DNA from: Entomortierella parvispora
Lineage: Eukaryota > Mortierellomycota > Mortierellomycetes > Mortierellales > Mortierellaceae
Direction of reading: 5' to 3'
Assembly: GCA_963573315.1 (NCBI GenBank)
Contig: OY752146.1
Coordinates: forward strand, 1,922,001 to 1,986,000
DNA length: 64,000 nt
A program made the translations under genes and the position numbers. Of this stretch, positions 11,185-21,158 are shown piece by piece. Numbering within the stretch: the first letter of the stretch is position 1; each line of letters begins with the position of its first letter. Under the pieces are notes generated by a model, which was given only the letters and a program-made list of their open reading frames with translations, did no database searches and had not been told where the DNA came from.

Positions 11185-12331
11185 CTAGCCCAAGAGGGGA
11201 GCAGACTCTCCAGACTGGCGGCCAACAAATCCAAGAACGATGGGCTTGAGCGTGTAGCCTGTGACAGCAATACCGAGACCGAGCGAGGTCCAGTGGATGA
11301 CGGCCTCCTCCTGCTGAGCAAAGACTCCAAACAAGTACCAGGCCAACACCAACGAACCTGCAATGTCGCCCTTCTTGTACTCGATGTAGCCGATGACGGT
11401 AGCACCAACAAAGACCAAACCGGCGACGGCCAAGATGACTTGGAATGTCGAGGGACCATCATCGTGAGTGGGGGAAATAACGGCAAAGATGTTGATAACA
11501 AAGAGGACAAAGATCCAGGAGTGGTAGAGCGAGAAGGGCAAGTGCAAGAAGACGTTCTCCAAGACAGTCTCCGAGGCGTGATGCTCCTTCAAGCGGTAGT
11601 AGATGTAGGAGACACCACTGGTGGCAAACAACAAAGGAATCAAGGCGAGGATGGTGTGACCCTTGGCCTAATCGATCGCAAAAGAGAAAGATGCTTAGAT
11701 CATTTGTTTTCATGTCGTGCTTCACAGAAAACCAACCCCTCCTTCCTCCAACCGTCCAGCGAAAATTTTCTCACGCGCAGTACGCGTCTCGGTATCTCAA
11801 AGGGTATCCCGCACCCTCCCCTCGTCGTCGTCATCTTGCAGTCGCTTCCACTCACTCTTTTCTCCCCATCAATAGGTGTATCTGCCCCTTAGGTCATGCA
11901 AGAAATTCATGCGAATGGTCGAGGGAGATGAATATCTATTGGGCTTTAGGCAAGGGAAACCCCGTTCCGTTGGCTGAAGACAGCTCCCACGCCCCGCCAA
12001 ACTCCCAGAAGCAACGAGTCACTGTACTTACCCACAAAGCCAACCAAATAGAATTGAAAATAGTGGCTGCAACAAAGTGCCAACCAATAGCCTGGTGGAC
12101 CTTATCTGTGAACCACTGGAAGACGACAAGGCCTCCAAGCAGAAGATGAATCAGGGACCAGATATAGAAGGTGAAGTTGGCGGGAGTAATGTATGACTTG
12201 TGCTCCGAGTCATAGGGACTGTCGGTGTCCTTGTCTCCGCCAAAGGTCGAGTACAGGTTACCCGAGAGGAGAAGGAAGTAAACGAGGACATTGGCGACCT
12301 TGGAAGGCCAGTGGTGAAGCTGGAGACCCAT
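11185..12331 (-). CDS. Multi-span membrane protein, distantly TspO/MBR-like
   Basis: Two exons (12331-12032 and 11667-11185) joined across a 364-nt intron in phase 0, 260 aa. The protein has about seven or eight hydrophobic segments and a short polar N-terminus (MGLQLHHWPSKVANVLVYF). The stretch SYITPANFTFYIWSLIHLLLG with nearby Trp residues resembles tryptophan-rich sensory (TspO/MBR-like) membrane proteins, but the length and helix number exceed the five-helix TspO fold, so the family call is tentative. The C-terminus ends after ESAPLLG, with no retention signal recognised. The upstream strand is strongly purine-rich on +, i.e. a pyrimidine-rich leader for this gene, common in this window. 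Confidence 0.65.
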
Positions 12332-13225
12332 TGTGAGAACGAAAAAGGGAGAGTGGAAGGAAGGTCGGAGGTGAGGAAGAAAAGAGAAGAAAAAGGCAAA
12401 AGAGCAGAAAAAAGCGGAAGAGAAGAAAAAAAAAACGCGGAAGGGGAAAACGACCGGGAGGCAGACTGGTGAACGATTGTTTGAAATGGCGCGTAAAGTG
12501 GAGGGGGACCTTCTGGGCGTCGGCCGTCGCACAAAAATGATGGGATTGCTCCTTTCTGACAGTGCCATCTCTTTTCTTTTGTTGACACCCTCGCTGCCTG
12601 CTATTGAAGCGACAATCCATTCGCTCGAGACGCTTTCCTCTTCGCCCTGTCCACAATCGACTGGTTCTCTGAAGTGGCTCTTTCCTTTTAGAAAACACGT
12701 CCTTGGCCTCGTGGCCTTGTCCTTGACAATTGGACGCCTCTGTACGCTTACATTGGGCACGTTCGGTCAAAGCTAAAACAAGCGAGGGACCTTAGAAAAA
12801 CTTTACAGACATGGAAAGGTTGAGTGCTTGCAACAACATCGACCTGTTGACCTCGCAACAGCCAGCGAAATGTTATTGTTGTTCGCACTCGTACCACAAC
12901 ACAACACACAATTCACCACAAAAACACACCAAAGCACGAAAGAGACAAGTGGGATGATGGCAAAACCTCTCTCCCACGTTACTGCTTTGGTCAGCGGATG
13001 AATCGGAGGATCCAACCTTACCTGACGCCATTGTGCAGCGAACAGGCCCTGCCTTGGCCCTACAAGCTACACCACAGAAAGCCGCTTATTCCAAAACCCC
13101 AACAGCGCGGGACTCTTGCAAGACACACGAGGCACTGAGAGCTCAGAGGCCTTTTATGTCGCCTGTCCCTGACGATCACAGCGAGGACAAGGCTAGCATT
13201 CCAAAATATGTGGGTGCACAGAACC

Positions 13226-13261
<36 letters not shown>

Positions 13262-13377
13262 GGGAGGGATGGCCAGCCTGAAAGACCATGAGAACCGAAT
13301 GCGACCTGCGACTTTCGGCATGTCGAACGATTCACAATCTTTTGTTTCATTCCCTTCATTCTTGCGTATCTCCGCTC
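12332..13377. other. Divergent intergenic region between membrane-protein gene and guanine deaminase
   Basis: About 1 kb shared by two divergent genes. The first 150 nt form a CT-rich leader of the minus-strand gene. An A28 tract followed immediately by a G11 tract lies at 13226-13264, about 110 nt before the deaminase start codon. ORFs here are low-complexity and not credible. Confidence 0.5.
13226..13264 (+). repeat. A28-G11 homopolymer pair
   Basis: An uninterrupted run of 28 A (13226-13253) is followed directly by 11 G (13254-13264) in the promoter or leader of guanine deaminase. It is the longest homopolymer pair in the window and could be length-variable. Confidence 0.85.
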
Positions 13378-14935
13378 ATGAGCATTGCCCAGGCCTTCTA
13401 CGGGACCTTTGTCCACACACCCACGACTAAACAACTTGTGTTTCTCAAAAACACTGTTATCGTCCTTGATCGCCACGGCAAAATCGCTTCCGTCACATCT
13501 GACCAGTCGCTTGAACAAGCGCAAACAGCTTTCAAGTCCCTTGAGAGGACCAAGGTGGGTGGAGTCATTCTAACCCTCGTCATTGAGATAACCGCGTTCT
13601 TTGAAACGAAACCTTTCTGTCTTCACTTTGCTAATCAGCACCAAATCTTCATATAGACCACTATTCTGAACGACAACCAGTTTTTCGTTCCTGGATATGT
13701 CGACACTCATATTGTAAAGGACACCATATCGGCAGTTCTGGCGTAACAAAGAAATGTGACACGTCAACAGCATTCTCGTTGTTCTAATTATTCTATTGTT
13801 TTTCTGAATCTCTCTTTAAAAGCACGCGCCTCAGTACGCGTATTGTGGCAATGGACACGACATGCCTTTGCTAGAATGGCTCAACACCCTTACGTTTCCT
13901 CAGGAGGAAATGTTCCAGGACTGTCACTACGCCCGCCAAGTCTACACCAAGGCCGTTGCAAGATCGCTTCGAAACGGGACCACAGCCGCCTGCTGGTTTG
14001 CCACCATTCATCTTGAAGCAACCAAGGAATTAGTCAAAGTCATCCAAGAACAGGGTCAACGAGCCTATGTCGGCAAAGTCAACATGGACCAAAACTCTCC
14101 CGACGCCCTGACCGAGACGACAGCCTCTTCTGTCGCTAACACACGAGCCTTCATTGAATACGTTCAAGCCATCAATAGAACCGTGGATCCAGACTCGACT
14201 TCGACCTCACCACCCTTGATTCAGCCCATCATCACACCACGCTTCGCTGTCTCCTGTACATCAGACCTCATGATTCAGCTTGGAGAACTGGCAGAGGAGT
14301 TCAAGATCCCAATTCAATCGCATCTCTGTGAGAATCTTGAGGAGATTGAGCTGACCCTGTCTCTATTTCCAAACTCGACATCTTATACTGGAGTCTATGC
14401 GGACCATGGACTACTAAACGAGAGGACGATAATGGCACACTGTGTTCATATGAAGGACGAGGAATGGAAATTCTTGCAAAAGACCCGGGCGAGCGTTTCG
14501 CACTGCGCCAGTTCCAACTTCAACATTAAATCCGGTATGGCCGACGTACGCAAGATGCTCGACCTGGATTTGAAAGTAGGACTAGGGACCGATGTCGCTG
14601 GAGGATATTCGCCCTCGATCCTGGACGCGATCCGATGTTCCAGAATTTGTTCCATTGCTAGGAACCCGGCTCAATCGCTTTTGATCCCGGAATTGTTTTA
14701 TCTAGCAACACTTGGAGGCGCAAAAGTGATGGGTCTAGGAGAGACGATCGGGACATTTGAAGTTGGAAAAGATTTCGATGCTGTGCTCGTCAATACAGCT
14801 GCCAGGAATTCACCCCTGGATAGCTTTGAACGCGATACAATCGAGACAAAGTTTGAAAAGTATTTGTTTGTGGGCGACGACCGCAACCATGAGAGAATCT
14901 TTATTCAAGGACGAGAAGCGCGTCTTCCTGAGTAA
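13378..14935 (+). CDS. GUD1: Guanine deaminase
   Basis: Three exons (13378-13554, 13657-13713, 13823-14935), all phase 0, 448 aa. The enzyme deaminates guanine to xanthine in purine salvage and catabolism; it is cytosolic and zinc-dependent, of the amidohydrolase superfamily. The second junction builds the family signature PGYVDTHIHAPQY, whose HxH (His77, His79) binds zinc. Further metal and catalytic residues are visible in SHLCENLEE, MAHCVHMKDEE and GLGTDVAGGYSPS, all characteristic of guanine deaminases. Length matches the family (about 450 aa). The short middle exon (57 nt) would be missed without splicing, and it is required for the metal site. The gene converges with the 7TM gene. Confidence 0.95.
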
Positions 14936-15224
14936 TGGCTAGAAGTTCAATAATTAGTGACAATGGCGACATTTGGCGCGCCAATATAGCACAGTTCACA
15001 CTTGTATTCTGGTCCATTTTATCATTTTCATGCAAGAAGAAGGATTTTATTCATAACGATTACATGTATTACATGGGCCAACCTAAAGAAGAGTGGAGTA
15101 AGGGGTAGGGGGATGGGGTATATAATTTCGTTTTCTTTTATCAGCGAACAGAAAACAGCGACGGTTGCTGCATGTATGAGCTCAGGATCAATTTGGTCTT
15201 GAAAGAATCTGGACATATAAAGTA

Positions 15225-16589
15225 CTACACGTCAGCACGTCGGCGGGCAGGGGATCGAGCAGGAATTGCCAAAGCAGCTCTGCTCGGGATTGATGGGGAC
15301 CGGAGAGGCACGATATTTCCAAGGATAGAATCCTCGCTGATGTGACGACTGCGAGGGCTCGACGGCTCACTGAAATTTTCATATCTATTTGAGTGTGAAT
15401 TGTATTCGTTCTCGGCTACAATGTCGATGTCGCGTCTTGGAGGAGTTTGCTGTAGCCAGTCTGTTGGGCTTGAATCAAAGTTGCCCTGATCTTTGCTGCT
15501 GTTCAGCTGCTGTTGCTGCTGCTTGGGAATCGGGAAAGTCGGGTATGGGACGTAATCCGAGTGCTGTTTCGAGGATTCGATATCAAAATCATTATTGGAG
15601 TTGTTAAACCCAGCCGTTTCCGCGGCGTTGCTGGTCAATGGGCTACTGGAGGTATTGGTCAAAGGTCGAGGACGGTTTGATGACGAATGTCGACTTGTCT
15701 CGCCCATTTCCATTTCAAGCTGGCCTGGGTTAGTACTTGATTTCTTGGACGGTCCATCCTGTGCGGATCCATTCTGGATGCGGGCTTCGCTGACGGTGTT
15801 GAAAAGCATCCGGATATTAAGTCCAAACTCTGTCAGAGTAAAGATTGTCAAGGTTGACGAGAACAACTCGTAGTAGACATACGTTGGAAGGTGAGTGTCA
15901 AAGATGCCGATGATACGGTAGATCGACATGAAGGTCAGCAAGATCAGATCTAAAGTGAAGAGGGAGGTCTGGAGGCGTCGGTACTGCATCAGCTCGATGT
16001 TCTTGCCTTGGCTCATCCCCTTGAGTGTCCTGAACAACTTGTAATAGAAGATAGCCTCACAAATGATGTAGTAAAACCGAAAGACAGGTGCACCTGCATC
16101 TCGGAAAGTCCAAGCAATCGCCAGATTTTCGCATCGCGTTCCCTTGGCCACGGATCCATCGCAGCGTTGGTTCTGGATAATGTTGACGATGACAATCCCA
16201 AATAACTCAATCGCTCGAAATCCAATCAGGAAATAGTGGAGCCAGTCGAGTTTTCTAAAAGCCGGGTACACGGCTGAACAACGAAGGTAGGCCAGGTACA
16301 TGGTCGTGGGTTTGGTGACGAAATAGGCGATGTTGTTAATTACATTCAACCAAAGGGCCGTTTGAAATGAGATGGTCCCATAGGCTGTCGTGATCAGGAG
16401 AAAGACCGCGATTTCATTGATGAACTGAGCGACGTTGATGATAGGAAAGAGGTGAAGTTTTGAAGCCGTTCTCTTCAAGAAGATCATACGGGAGAGGGAG
16501 TGGGTTGAGAGGACCAGCGATGCCCCTACAAGTAGGGCCCCGACGAGAGTGTCGATGTCGATAGAGGTAGCGATTAAGGAGGCGCTCAT
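15225..16589 (-). CDS. Seven-transmembrane protein (GPCR-like), unknown ligand
   Basis: Single exon, 454 aa. Seven hydrophobic helices fill residues about 10-265, with a short extracellular N-terminus and conserved-looking Cys (RCDGSVAKGTRCENLA) in the loop before helix five. The cytosolic tail of about 190 residues is Ser/Pro/Gln-rich, with a poly-Gln run and a basic end (PARSPARRRADV). This layout is that of a fungal 7TM receptor or receptor-like protein, but I do not recognise a specific class such as Ste2, Ste3, cAMP-receptor or Pth11 type. The ATG at 16589 is the first in frame. An intronless structure with continuous coding supports a real gene. Confidence 0.75.
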   Translation of the reverse strand: MSASLIATSIDIDTLVGALLVGASLVLSTHSLSRMIFLKRTASKLHLFPIINVAQFINEIAVFLLITTAYGTISFQTALWLNVINNIAYFVTKPTTMYLAYLRCSAVYPAFRKLDWLHYFLIGFRAIELFGIVIVNIIQNQRCDGSVAKGTRCENLAIAWTFRDAGAPVFRFYYIICEAIFYYKLFRTLKGMSQGKNIELMQYRRLQTSLFTLDLILLTFMSIYRIIGIFDTHLPTYVYYELFSSTLTIFTLTEFGLNIRMLFNTVSEARIQNGSAQDGPSKKSSTNPGQLEMEMGETSRHSSSNRPRPLTNTSSSPLTSNAAETAGFNNSNNDFDIESSKQHSDYVPYPTFPIPKQQQQQLNSSKDQGNFDSSPTDWLQQTPPRRDIDIVAENEYNSHSNRYENFSEPSSPRSRHISEDSILGNIVPLRSPSIPSRAALAIPARSPARRRADV

Positions 16590-18441
16590 AGTCGTGGCCC
16601 GTGTGTTGAGAGTAGTCGACGAGTTGAGCTGTGCAGAGTAGGATGCAGGGCACGTGTGAGTTGATATGTCGTTATCAGAGGAATGGGGGTATACGAAAGC
16701 GGAGAAGGAAGGAGAGAGAGGCCAAGTGGAGGACGAAGATCATGAATTACCAACGGAGAAAAGAAGGGAGGACAAACGCCACAGTCAGAGCAGTCCTTTT
16801 ATATGTTTACCGACGAACAGGGGATTTTCCTTGCCTTTCATTTTATTGCTTGTTGGTAACGGTGCAACTCAAAAAACCCATCTTTGTCTCTTCAGCGGAG
16901 AGACACGAATCAAGGCGCTGTGAGGCATCACTATCGACCCAAAAGTGGGTAAAAGGACCACCAAGGTGTTGAGATTGACGTTGGCAGGATTATTGCTGTT
17001 TTGAATCGTGTGCGACACGAGACGCGAAGATTAACTCCGCCAAAAAAAAACAAAAAGGTGTACGATTGCAGTCAGCCTTGCTCACAATGGCACCATTTTC
17101 GACGTTTTCCGCTTTGTGCTTGGATGTCTATGGCAACACATTGCTCTATTGTGTCTCATTCATCTCTTCTTCATACTCCGTGATAGATTCTTCATCCTAC
17201 TTTGACCAGCCTCACACCCCTGACATCAACTACCGTATTCCTAATCCTCCTTTTATCCGTGGAGGGCGTGGCTCTTTGTTTACGACGGCGCTGTTTCTTG
17301 AGTTTTGTCCGTACCTATCATCTATGGTACCATCGTTTCCTTGCGCTCGTCACCCTGTGGTCGTAAAGGCTCGGAGATACATAATGGTGATGGATGTGGA
17401 GAGCTTGTCGACTTGCCTAGACCTTCTTTCAAGTTTTTTCTCTAAACTCGATCCCAACTGAGGGCCTTACGGCAGAATACTGAAGCAACCTCATAGAATT
17501 TTTTCCGGCAAAGGACTCCCAAGGGTATGAGATTTATTTTATATGACCTGTGGGCGACAGTGTCCTGAAGCAAGAGTACAATTGCTTTCTCAAGTTCTAT
17601 TCCATGCTTTGTCTTTGGAGGGGGGGGGGGGGTTCTTCGACATTTTATTTGCCATGCCGAACCAAAGCTCAGACAGGCCGGGCTGTACTTGTCGTTTCAT
17701 CTTTGGGCGGATGCTGTGTTCCTTCTCCCATACAATGGTGACTTCGCAACGTTTCCTCCACAGTGGAGCAAGGGCGTCCCGATCCAGGCGCTGGATAAAC
17801 TGGTGTGCCGACTACGTTTTTTTTTCTTGTTAATTGTAAGTCGACCAAACGACACGCTTCTGCACAGCGCTCGTTCAACCCAAGGGAAACCGATGACATA
17901 AGATGCTTGACATCGCACAACCCGTCTATGACGGCTCATGCACCCATGTATCACAAACCCGCGACCTCGTGGGCGGTGTCTCCTGCTTGCCTGAGCATAG
18001 CTGGGTCCCGTTCTCCAAGTGGCCTTTCATGCGCATTCATTAGTCACTTATTCTCCGAGATCCTTTTCCAAGAAATGTTGTACTCCTCCTGTCCGTCTGC
18101 GTCCTTCAAATTGTCTTTCCTCCTTACCACAGCAAACCTGTCCCGGTTAAGGTTACCAAAGCCATCCGTGTCCCTCAGCTCTTGAAGAAGCGAGTGTCCT
18201 TATCCGGCCCAAAAAGTTGGAAGTGGCTGGAAAAGAATTGACATGGGATTTGGGCTCAATCCCTAAAAAAACCCTAACAATCCCTAAATCTCGACAACCG
18301 GGTTGGCAACCACTCCCCATATTAAAGAAAACCGATGATTTCCATTAAGGGGCCGGACTCTGGGCCTTCGGGCTCTTCACAGCATGAATGCAAAGATTTT
18401 ACATGGGATATCTGCGGACTTCTGTTAATTTCTGAAGAAAG
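16590..18441. other. Long intergenic region (about 1.85 kb), no credible gene
   Basis: It contains scattered ORFs without coding character, a G13 run at 17620-17632, and pyrimidine-rich stretches. The right-hand part leads into the tRNA-Leu inverted repeat. The promoter of the 7TM gene should lie in the first few hundred bases. I see no spliced gene or transposon ORF. Confidence 0.5.
17620..17632 (+). repeat. G13 homopolymer
   Basis: Thirteen uninterrupted G in intergenic sequence, with a further GG just before a single A on its left side. Confidence 0.8.
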
Positions 18442-18860
18442 CACGTGACTACCCTTTGAATCACGTGTTTTATGGTCACGTGATTTGTAGTTCGTCCTTA
18501 CACTCTGAGATGAATCTGAAAAAACATGAAATATCGAATTAACCAATCATCTTGGTTGATATCATGGAGAGATGGCCGAGTTGGTCTAAGGCGCCGCGTT
18601 AAGGCCGCGGTCTATTCGTAGGCGTGGGTTCAAATCCCACTCTCTTCATATCTTTTGCTTTCTGTCAACTTTTTTTTTTTTGGAGTTGGAGTCGGTCCAG
18701 GGATCTATCCGCCGACCCTACTTTTCGGCCGATCGGATTGATGATCTACTTGACACCTCCCGCTCTTTTGCATGCTAATCGACAACCCAGGTTGTTCGAC
18801 TTACGTGACAACCCCCCACTTTTTGCGCTCTAACGCCATGTAACACTCTCTTTTGCTTTT
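18442..18860 (+). repeat. Left arm of a tRNA-bearing inverted repeat
   Basis: This arm is the reverse complement of 19151-19569, with the axis at coordinate sum 38011. From 18442 to 18835 I read the arms as identical with no indel. The first mismatch is at 18836 and similarity fades by about 18860. The arm contains three CACGTG hexamers (18442, 18462, 18477) and a complete tRNA-Leu gene. A T-run and CCGCCGAC/CGGCCGA motifs follow downstream of the tRNA. Confidence 0.9.
18566..18648 (+). tRNA. tRNA-Leu (anticodon AAG)
   Basis: 83 nt. The acceptor stem GGAGAGA pairs with TCTCTTC (one G-U). The D-arm region GGCCGAGTTGGTCTAAGGCG is typical of class II tRNA. Anticodon stem CCGCG/CGCGG encloses loop TTAAGGC (anticodon AAG). 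The long variable arm is as expected for Leu, and the T arm is GTGGG-TTCAAAT-CCCAC with discriminator A at 18648. A T-run terminator follows at about 18670-18681. It lies inside the left inverted-repeat arm. Confidence 0.95.
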
Positions 18861-18952
18861 CGAGACAAAAACGTGCAGGGAAGGGACGAAAACTCTTCGA
18901 GGCGACTTGTTACTCTCTTTTATTCTTCGAGGTATCGCCTTTAACCCCTCAG

Positions 18953-19000
18953 AGGTCAAAGATCAACGCCAAAGTTAGGTCAAAGATCAACGCCAAAGTT
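18953..19000 (+). repeat. Two exact tandem copies of a 24-bp unit
   Basis: Copies at 18953-18976 and 18977-19000, each beginning AGGTCAAAGATC and ending CCAAAGTT. They sit in the spacer of the tRNA inverted repeat. Confidence 0.9.
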
Positions 19001-19150
19001 TGTGGCGATATTGTCGCTTTTTAGCGAGTGTCAAGTCGCGTCGATAACGATATGGGACTTGAACTCTTGAATTGAGTTACGGGAAACTGGGTAACGGAAT
19101 GAGTGCGAGTAAAGTAGCCGTTTACTGTTGTAACAAAGTGCTGTTGAAGA

Positions 19151-19569
19151 GAAGGCAAAAAAGAGTGTTACATGGAGTTAGAGCGCAAAAAGTGGGGGGT
19201 TGTCACGTAAGTCGAACAACCTGGGTTGTCGATTAGCATGCAAAAGAGCGGGAGGTGTCAAGTAGATCATCAATCCGATCGGCCGAAAAGTAGGGTCGGC
19301 GGATAGATCCCTGGACCGACTCCAACTCCAAAAAAAAAAAAGTTGACAGAAAGCAAAAGATATGAAGAGAGTGGGATTTGAACCCACGCCTACGAATAGA
19401 CCGCGGCCTTAACGCGGCGCCTTAGACCAACTCGGCCATCTCTCCATGATATCAACCAAGATGATTGGTTAATTCGATATTTCATGTTTTTTCAGATTCA
19501 TCTCAGAGTGTAAGGACGAACTACAAATCACGTGACCATAAAACACGTGATTCAAAGGGTAGTCACGTG
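19151..19569 (-). repeat. Right arm of the tRNA-bearing inverted repeat
   Basis: Mirror of 18442-18860; the spacer between arms is about 290 bp. It contains the second tRNA-Leu and three CACGTG hexamers at 19529, 19544 and 19564. The perfect identity of almost 400 bp, including non-tRNA flanks, indicates recent duplication or gene conversion. Confidence 0.9.
19363..19445 (-). tRNA. tRNA-Leu (anticodon AAG), second copy
   Basis: Exact reverse complement of the tRNA at 18566-18648, with the same arms and anticodon. It lies in the right arm of the inverted repeat and is transcribed toward the other copy. Its A-run (T-run in its own sense) on the low-coordinate side provides the Pol III terminator. 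Confidence 0.95.
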
Positions 19570-19607
19570 GTACTTTCGAAACAAAAGTAAATAACCTGCA
19601 AAAGGTA

Positions 19608-19690
19608 TGAAGAGAGTGGGATTTGAACCCACGCCTACGAATAGACCGCGGCCTTAACGCGGCGCCTTAGACCAACTCGGCCATCTCTCC
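19608..19690 (-). tRNA. tRNA-Leu (anticodon AAG), third copy
   Basis: The 83-nt body is identical to the other two and in the same orientation as the second copy, only 162 nt from it. The flanks share short similarity: GCAAAAG[A/G]TATGAAG on the 3' side and ATGATTGGTT upstream. This points to an older duplication than the one that formed the palindrome. It lies outside the inverted repeat. Confidence 0.95.
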
Positions 19691-19763
19691 ATTGAATCAT
19701 CAATCATGATTGGTTGACGTCGATGAAGAAAAATTTTCTGAGTTCAATATCATCATAATGTAT

Positions 19764-19805
19764 CACGTGATATACAAGTACACGTGATGAATGCTTTATC
19801 ACGTG
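19764..19805. promoter_or_regulatory. Cluster of CACGTG sites upstream of tRNA-Leu copy 3
   Basis: CACGTG occurs at 19764, 19781 and 19800, mostly as TCACGTGA. With the six copies in the inverted-repeat arms this makes nine in about 1.4 kb. CACGTG is the E-box core bound by bHLH factors such as Cbf1. Whether it acts on the tRNA genes or on the acidic-protein gene at 20099 cannot be told from sequence. Confidence 0.5.
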
Positions 19806-20098
19806 ATGATTAAGACTTCGCTACCCCTCGCGTGGAGGATACGTGAGATCCAAGGAACCCAAAGAAGCGATCAAAGAAGGAGCGTGATCATTCATCTCAT
19901 AATGATTGGGTGTTTTTATTATACCTCAGCTTAATCAACCATGACGTAGGTGCTGGTATAGTGAAGGAAGAGACGAATTGGAGAACTATACTTTGGATCT
20001 CTATCCTTGAAATACTCCTCGCCTCCTTCGATACGGTACATTTCTTTTTCCTTTTCTTTTTTCTTGCAGTCATCTTTCAAAAAAAACATTACTCAACC

Positions 20099-20884
20099 AT
20101 GTCGACCCTTCTTTCCCAAGCTCCCATCACACTGCGCAATCCTTTTGCAGTTCTCGAGTGTGTGACTTTACGACCGCGCAACAGCAACAACCCTACCGTC
20201 CAAGAAAAATGTCCTATCGAGAATAACGGCGACGATCTGGATCTCAGCAGCTGGTCTGTTGTAAACTCAGCCTGTCCTTCCGACGACGAAGATCAGGGCG
20301 AAAGTCAAGACCACGATGATGATGAAATCTATGACGGCCGTGCAACAAATGACAGATCATCGCAGTACAAATATGAACTCACGACACCTTTAGCACTCTC
20401 CAGTCTAGAGGACGGGTTTACAAATATCAGCAAAGCACAGACGGCCCATAGTACAAACAGCGCCTTATCGGTCTCTACACCTGGAACTTGGGTTCTCAAG
20501 GTGAACAAGAAGAAACACCTGCAACGTTCTTGTTCCCGTACCGCGCCAAATTCATTGAATCAAGCGACTCAGACTCACGAAAAGAGACCTGTGGTTGCGA
20601 TTCAAACGGCCTCCGATGAGGACGAGGATGAGGCTCTATATATGTCTATGACAGAGCATGAGCTTGCAAAGTCAATTAGCGCGTCCAAGATCAAGAAGGC
20701 GAGGGTCGCTATACATCATGGACGCGAACTTGCGCGAGCTCTGAAGTGCCTGGATGAGGACACGGAAAAAGTCGACAAGAAGGCCATTCGGATGAGGGTG
20801 TCCTGCAAGTCAAAGTCGAATCAGAGCAAGAACAAGGGTCGGTTCTCACTCAAGACCAAAGTCTCACAGTCGGATGATTACTGA
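20099..20884 (+). CDS. Acidic, Ser-rich protein of unknown function
   Basis: Single exon, 261 aa, starting MSTLLSQAPITLRNPF. The ATG at 20099 is chosen because the upstream in-frame part is preceded by a T-rich leader ending TCTTGCAG and is hydrophobic nonsense-like. The protein has an Asp/Glu-rich middle (SDDEDQGESQDHDDDE), then EDEDEALYMSMTEHELAKSI, a helix-prone basic part and a Lys/Ser-rich C-terminus. No domain is recognised. The charged, low-complexity composition suggests a nuclear or nucleolar regulator, but that is only inference from composition. Confidence 0.6.
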   Translation: MSTLLSQAPITLRNPFAVLECVTLRPRNSNNPTVQEKCPIENNGDDLDLSSWSVVNSACPSDDEDQGESQDHDDDEIYDGRATNDRSSQYKYELTTPLALSSLEDGFTNISKAQTAHSTNSALSVSTPGTWVLKVNKKKHLQRSCSRTAPNSLNQATQTHEKRPVVAIQTASDEDEDEALYMSMTEHELAKSISASKIKKARVAIHHGRELARALKCLDEDTEKVDKKAIRMRVSCKSKSNQSKNKGRFSLKTKVSQSDDY

Positions 20885-21022
20885 TCCCAGACTCCTCCAG
20901 CATACCCTCTCCGCCCTTCTCACCCAGACATACCTCAAAGACAATTCCTTATTACATTCCTAATGGTTTTCTGCCGTAATCGACACCAAGTTTTCAAATA
21001 AAAAATTGATAGTGCGCCGCAC

Positions 21023-21026
<4 letters not shown>

Positions 21027-21053
<27 letters not shown>
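21027..21053 (+). repeat. T27 homopolymer between convergent genes
   Basis: A run of 27 T in the 274-bp gap between the acidic-protein stop and the chitinase stop. Confidence 0.85.
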
Positions 21054-21158
21054 GTGATATCTCCTGGACTCCTTGCTCTTGAAGTCTTAAGCTGTCTACT
21101 TTTGTCATCAAGACCATGTTTATCGATCTTCTCCTTGTTTTCGTTAACGACTGAGTCA

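Noticed and set aside
16590-18441. Transposon or retroelement in the long gap before the tRNA palindrome
   Set aside because: No reverse transcriptase, transposase or terminal repeat was seen; ORFs are short and unrelated.
18624-18833. Identical 69-codon ORFs in both palindrome arms (18624-18833 and 19178-19387)
   Set aside because: They overlap the tRNA 3' half and its terminator, and identity follows from the inverted repeat, so they are not evidence of a gene.
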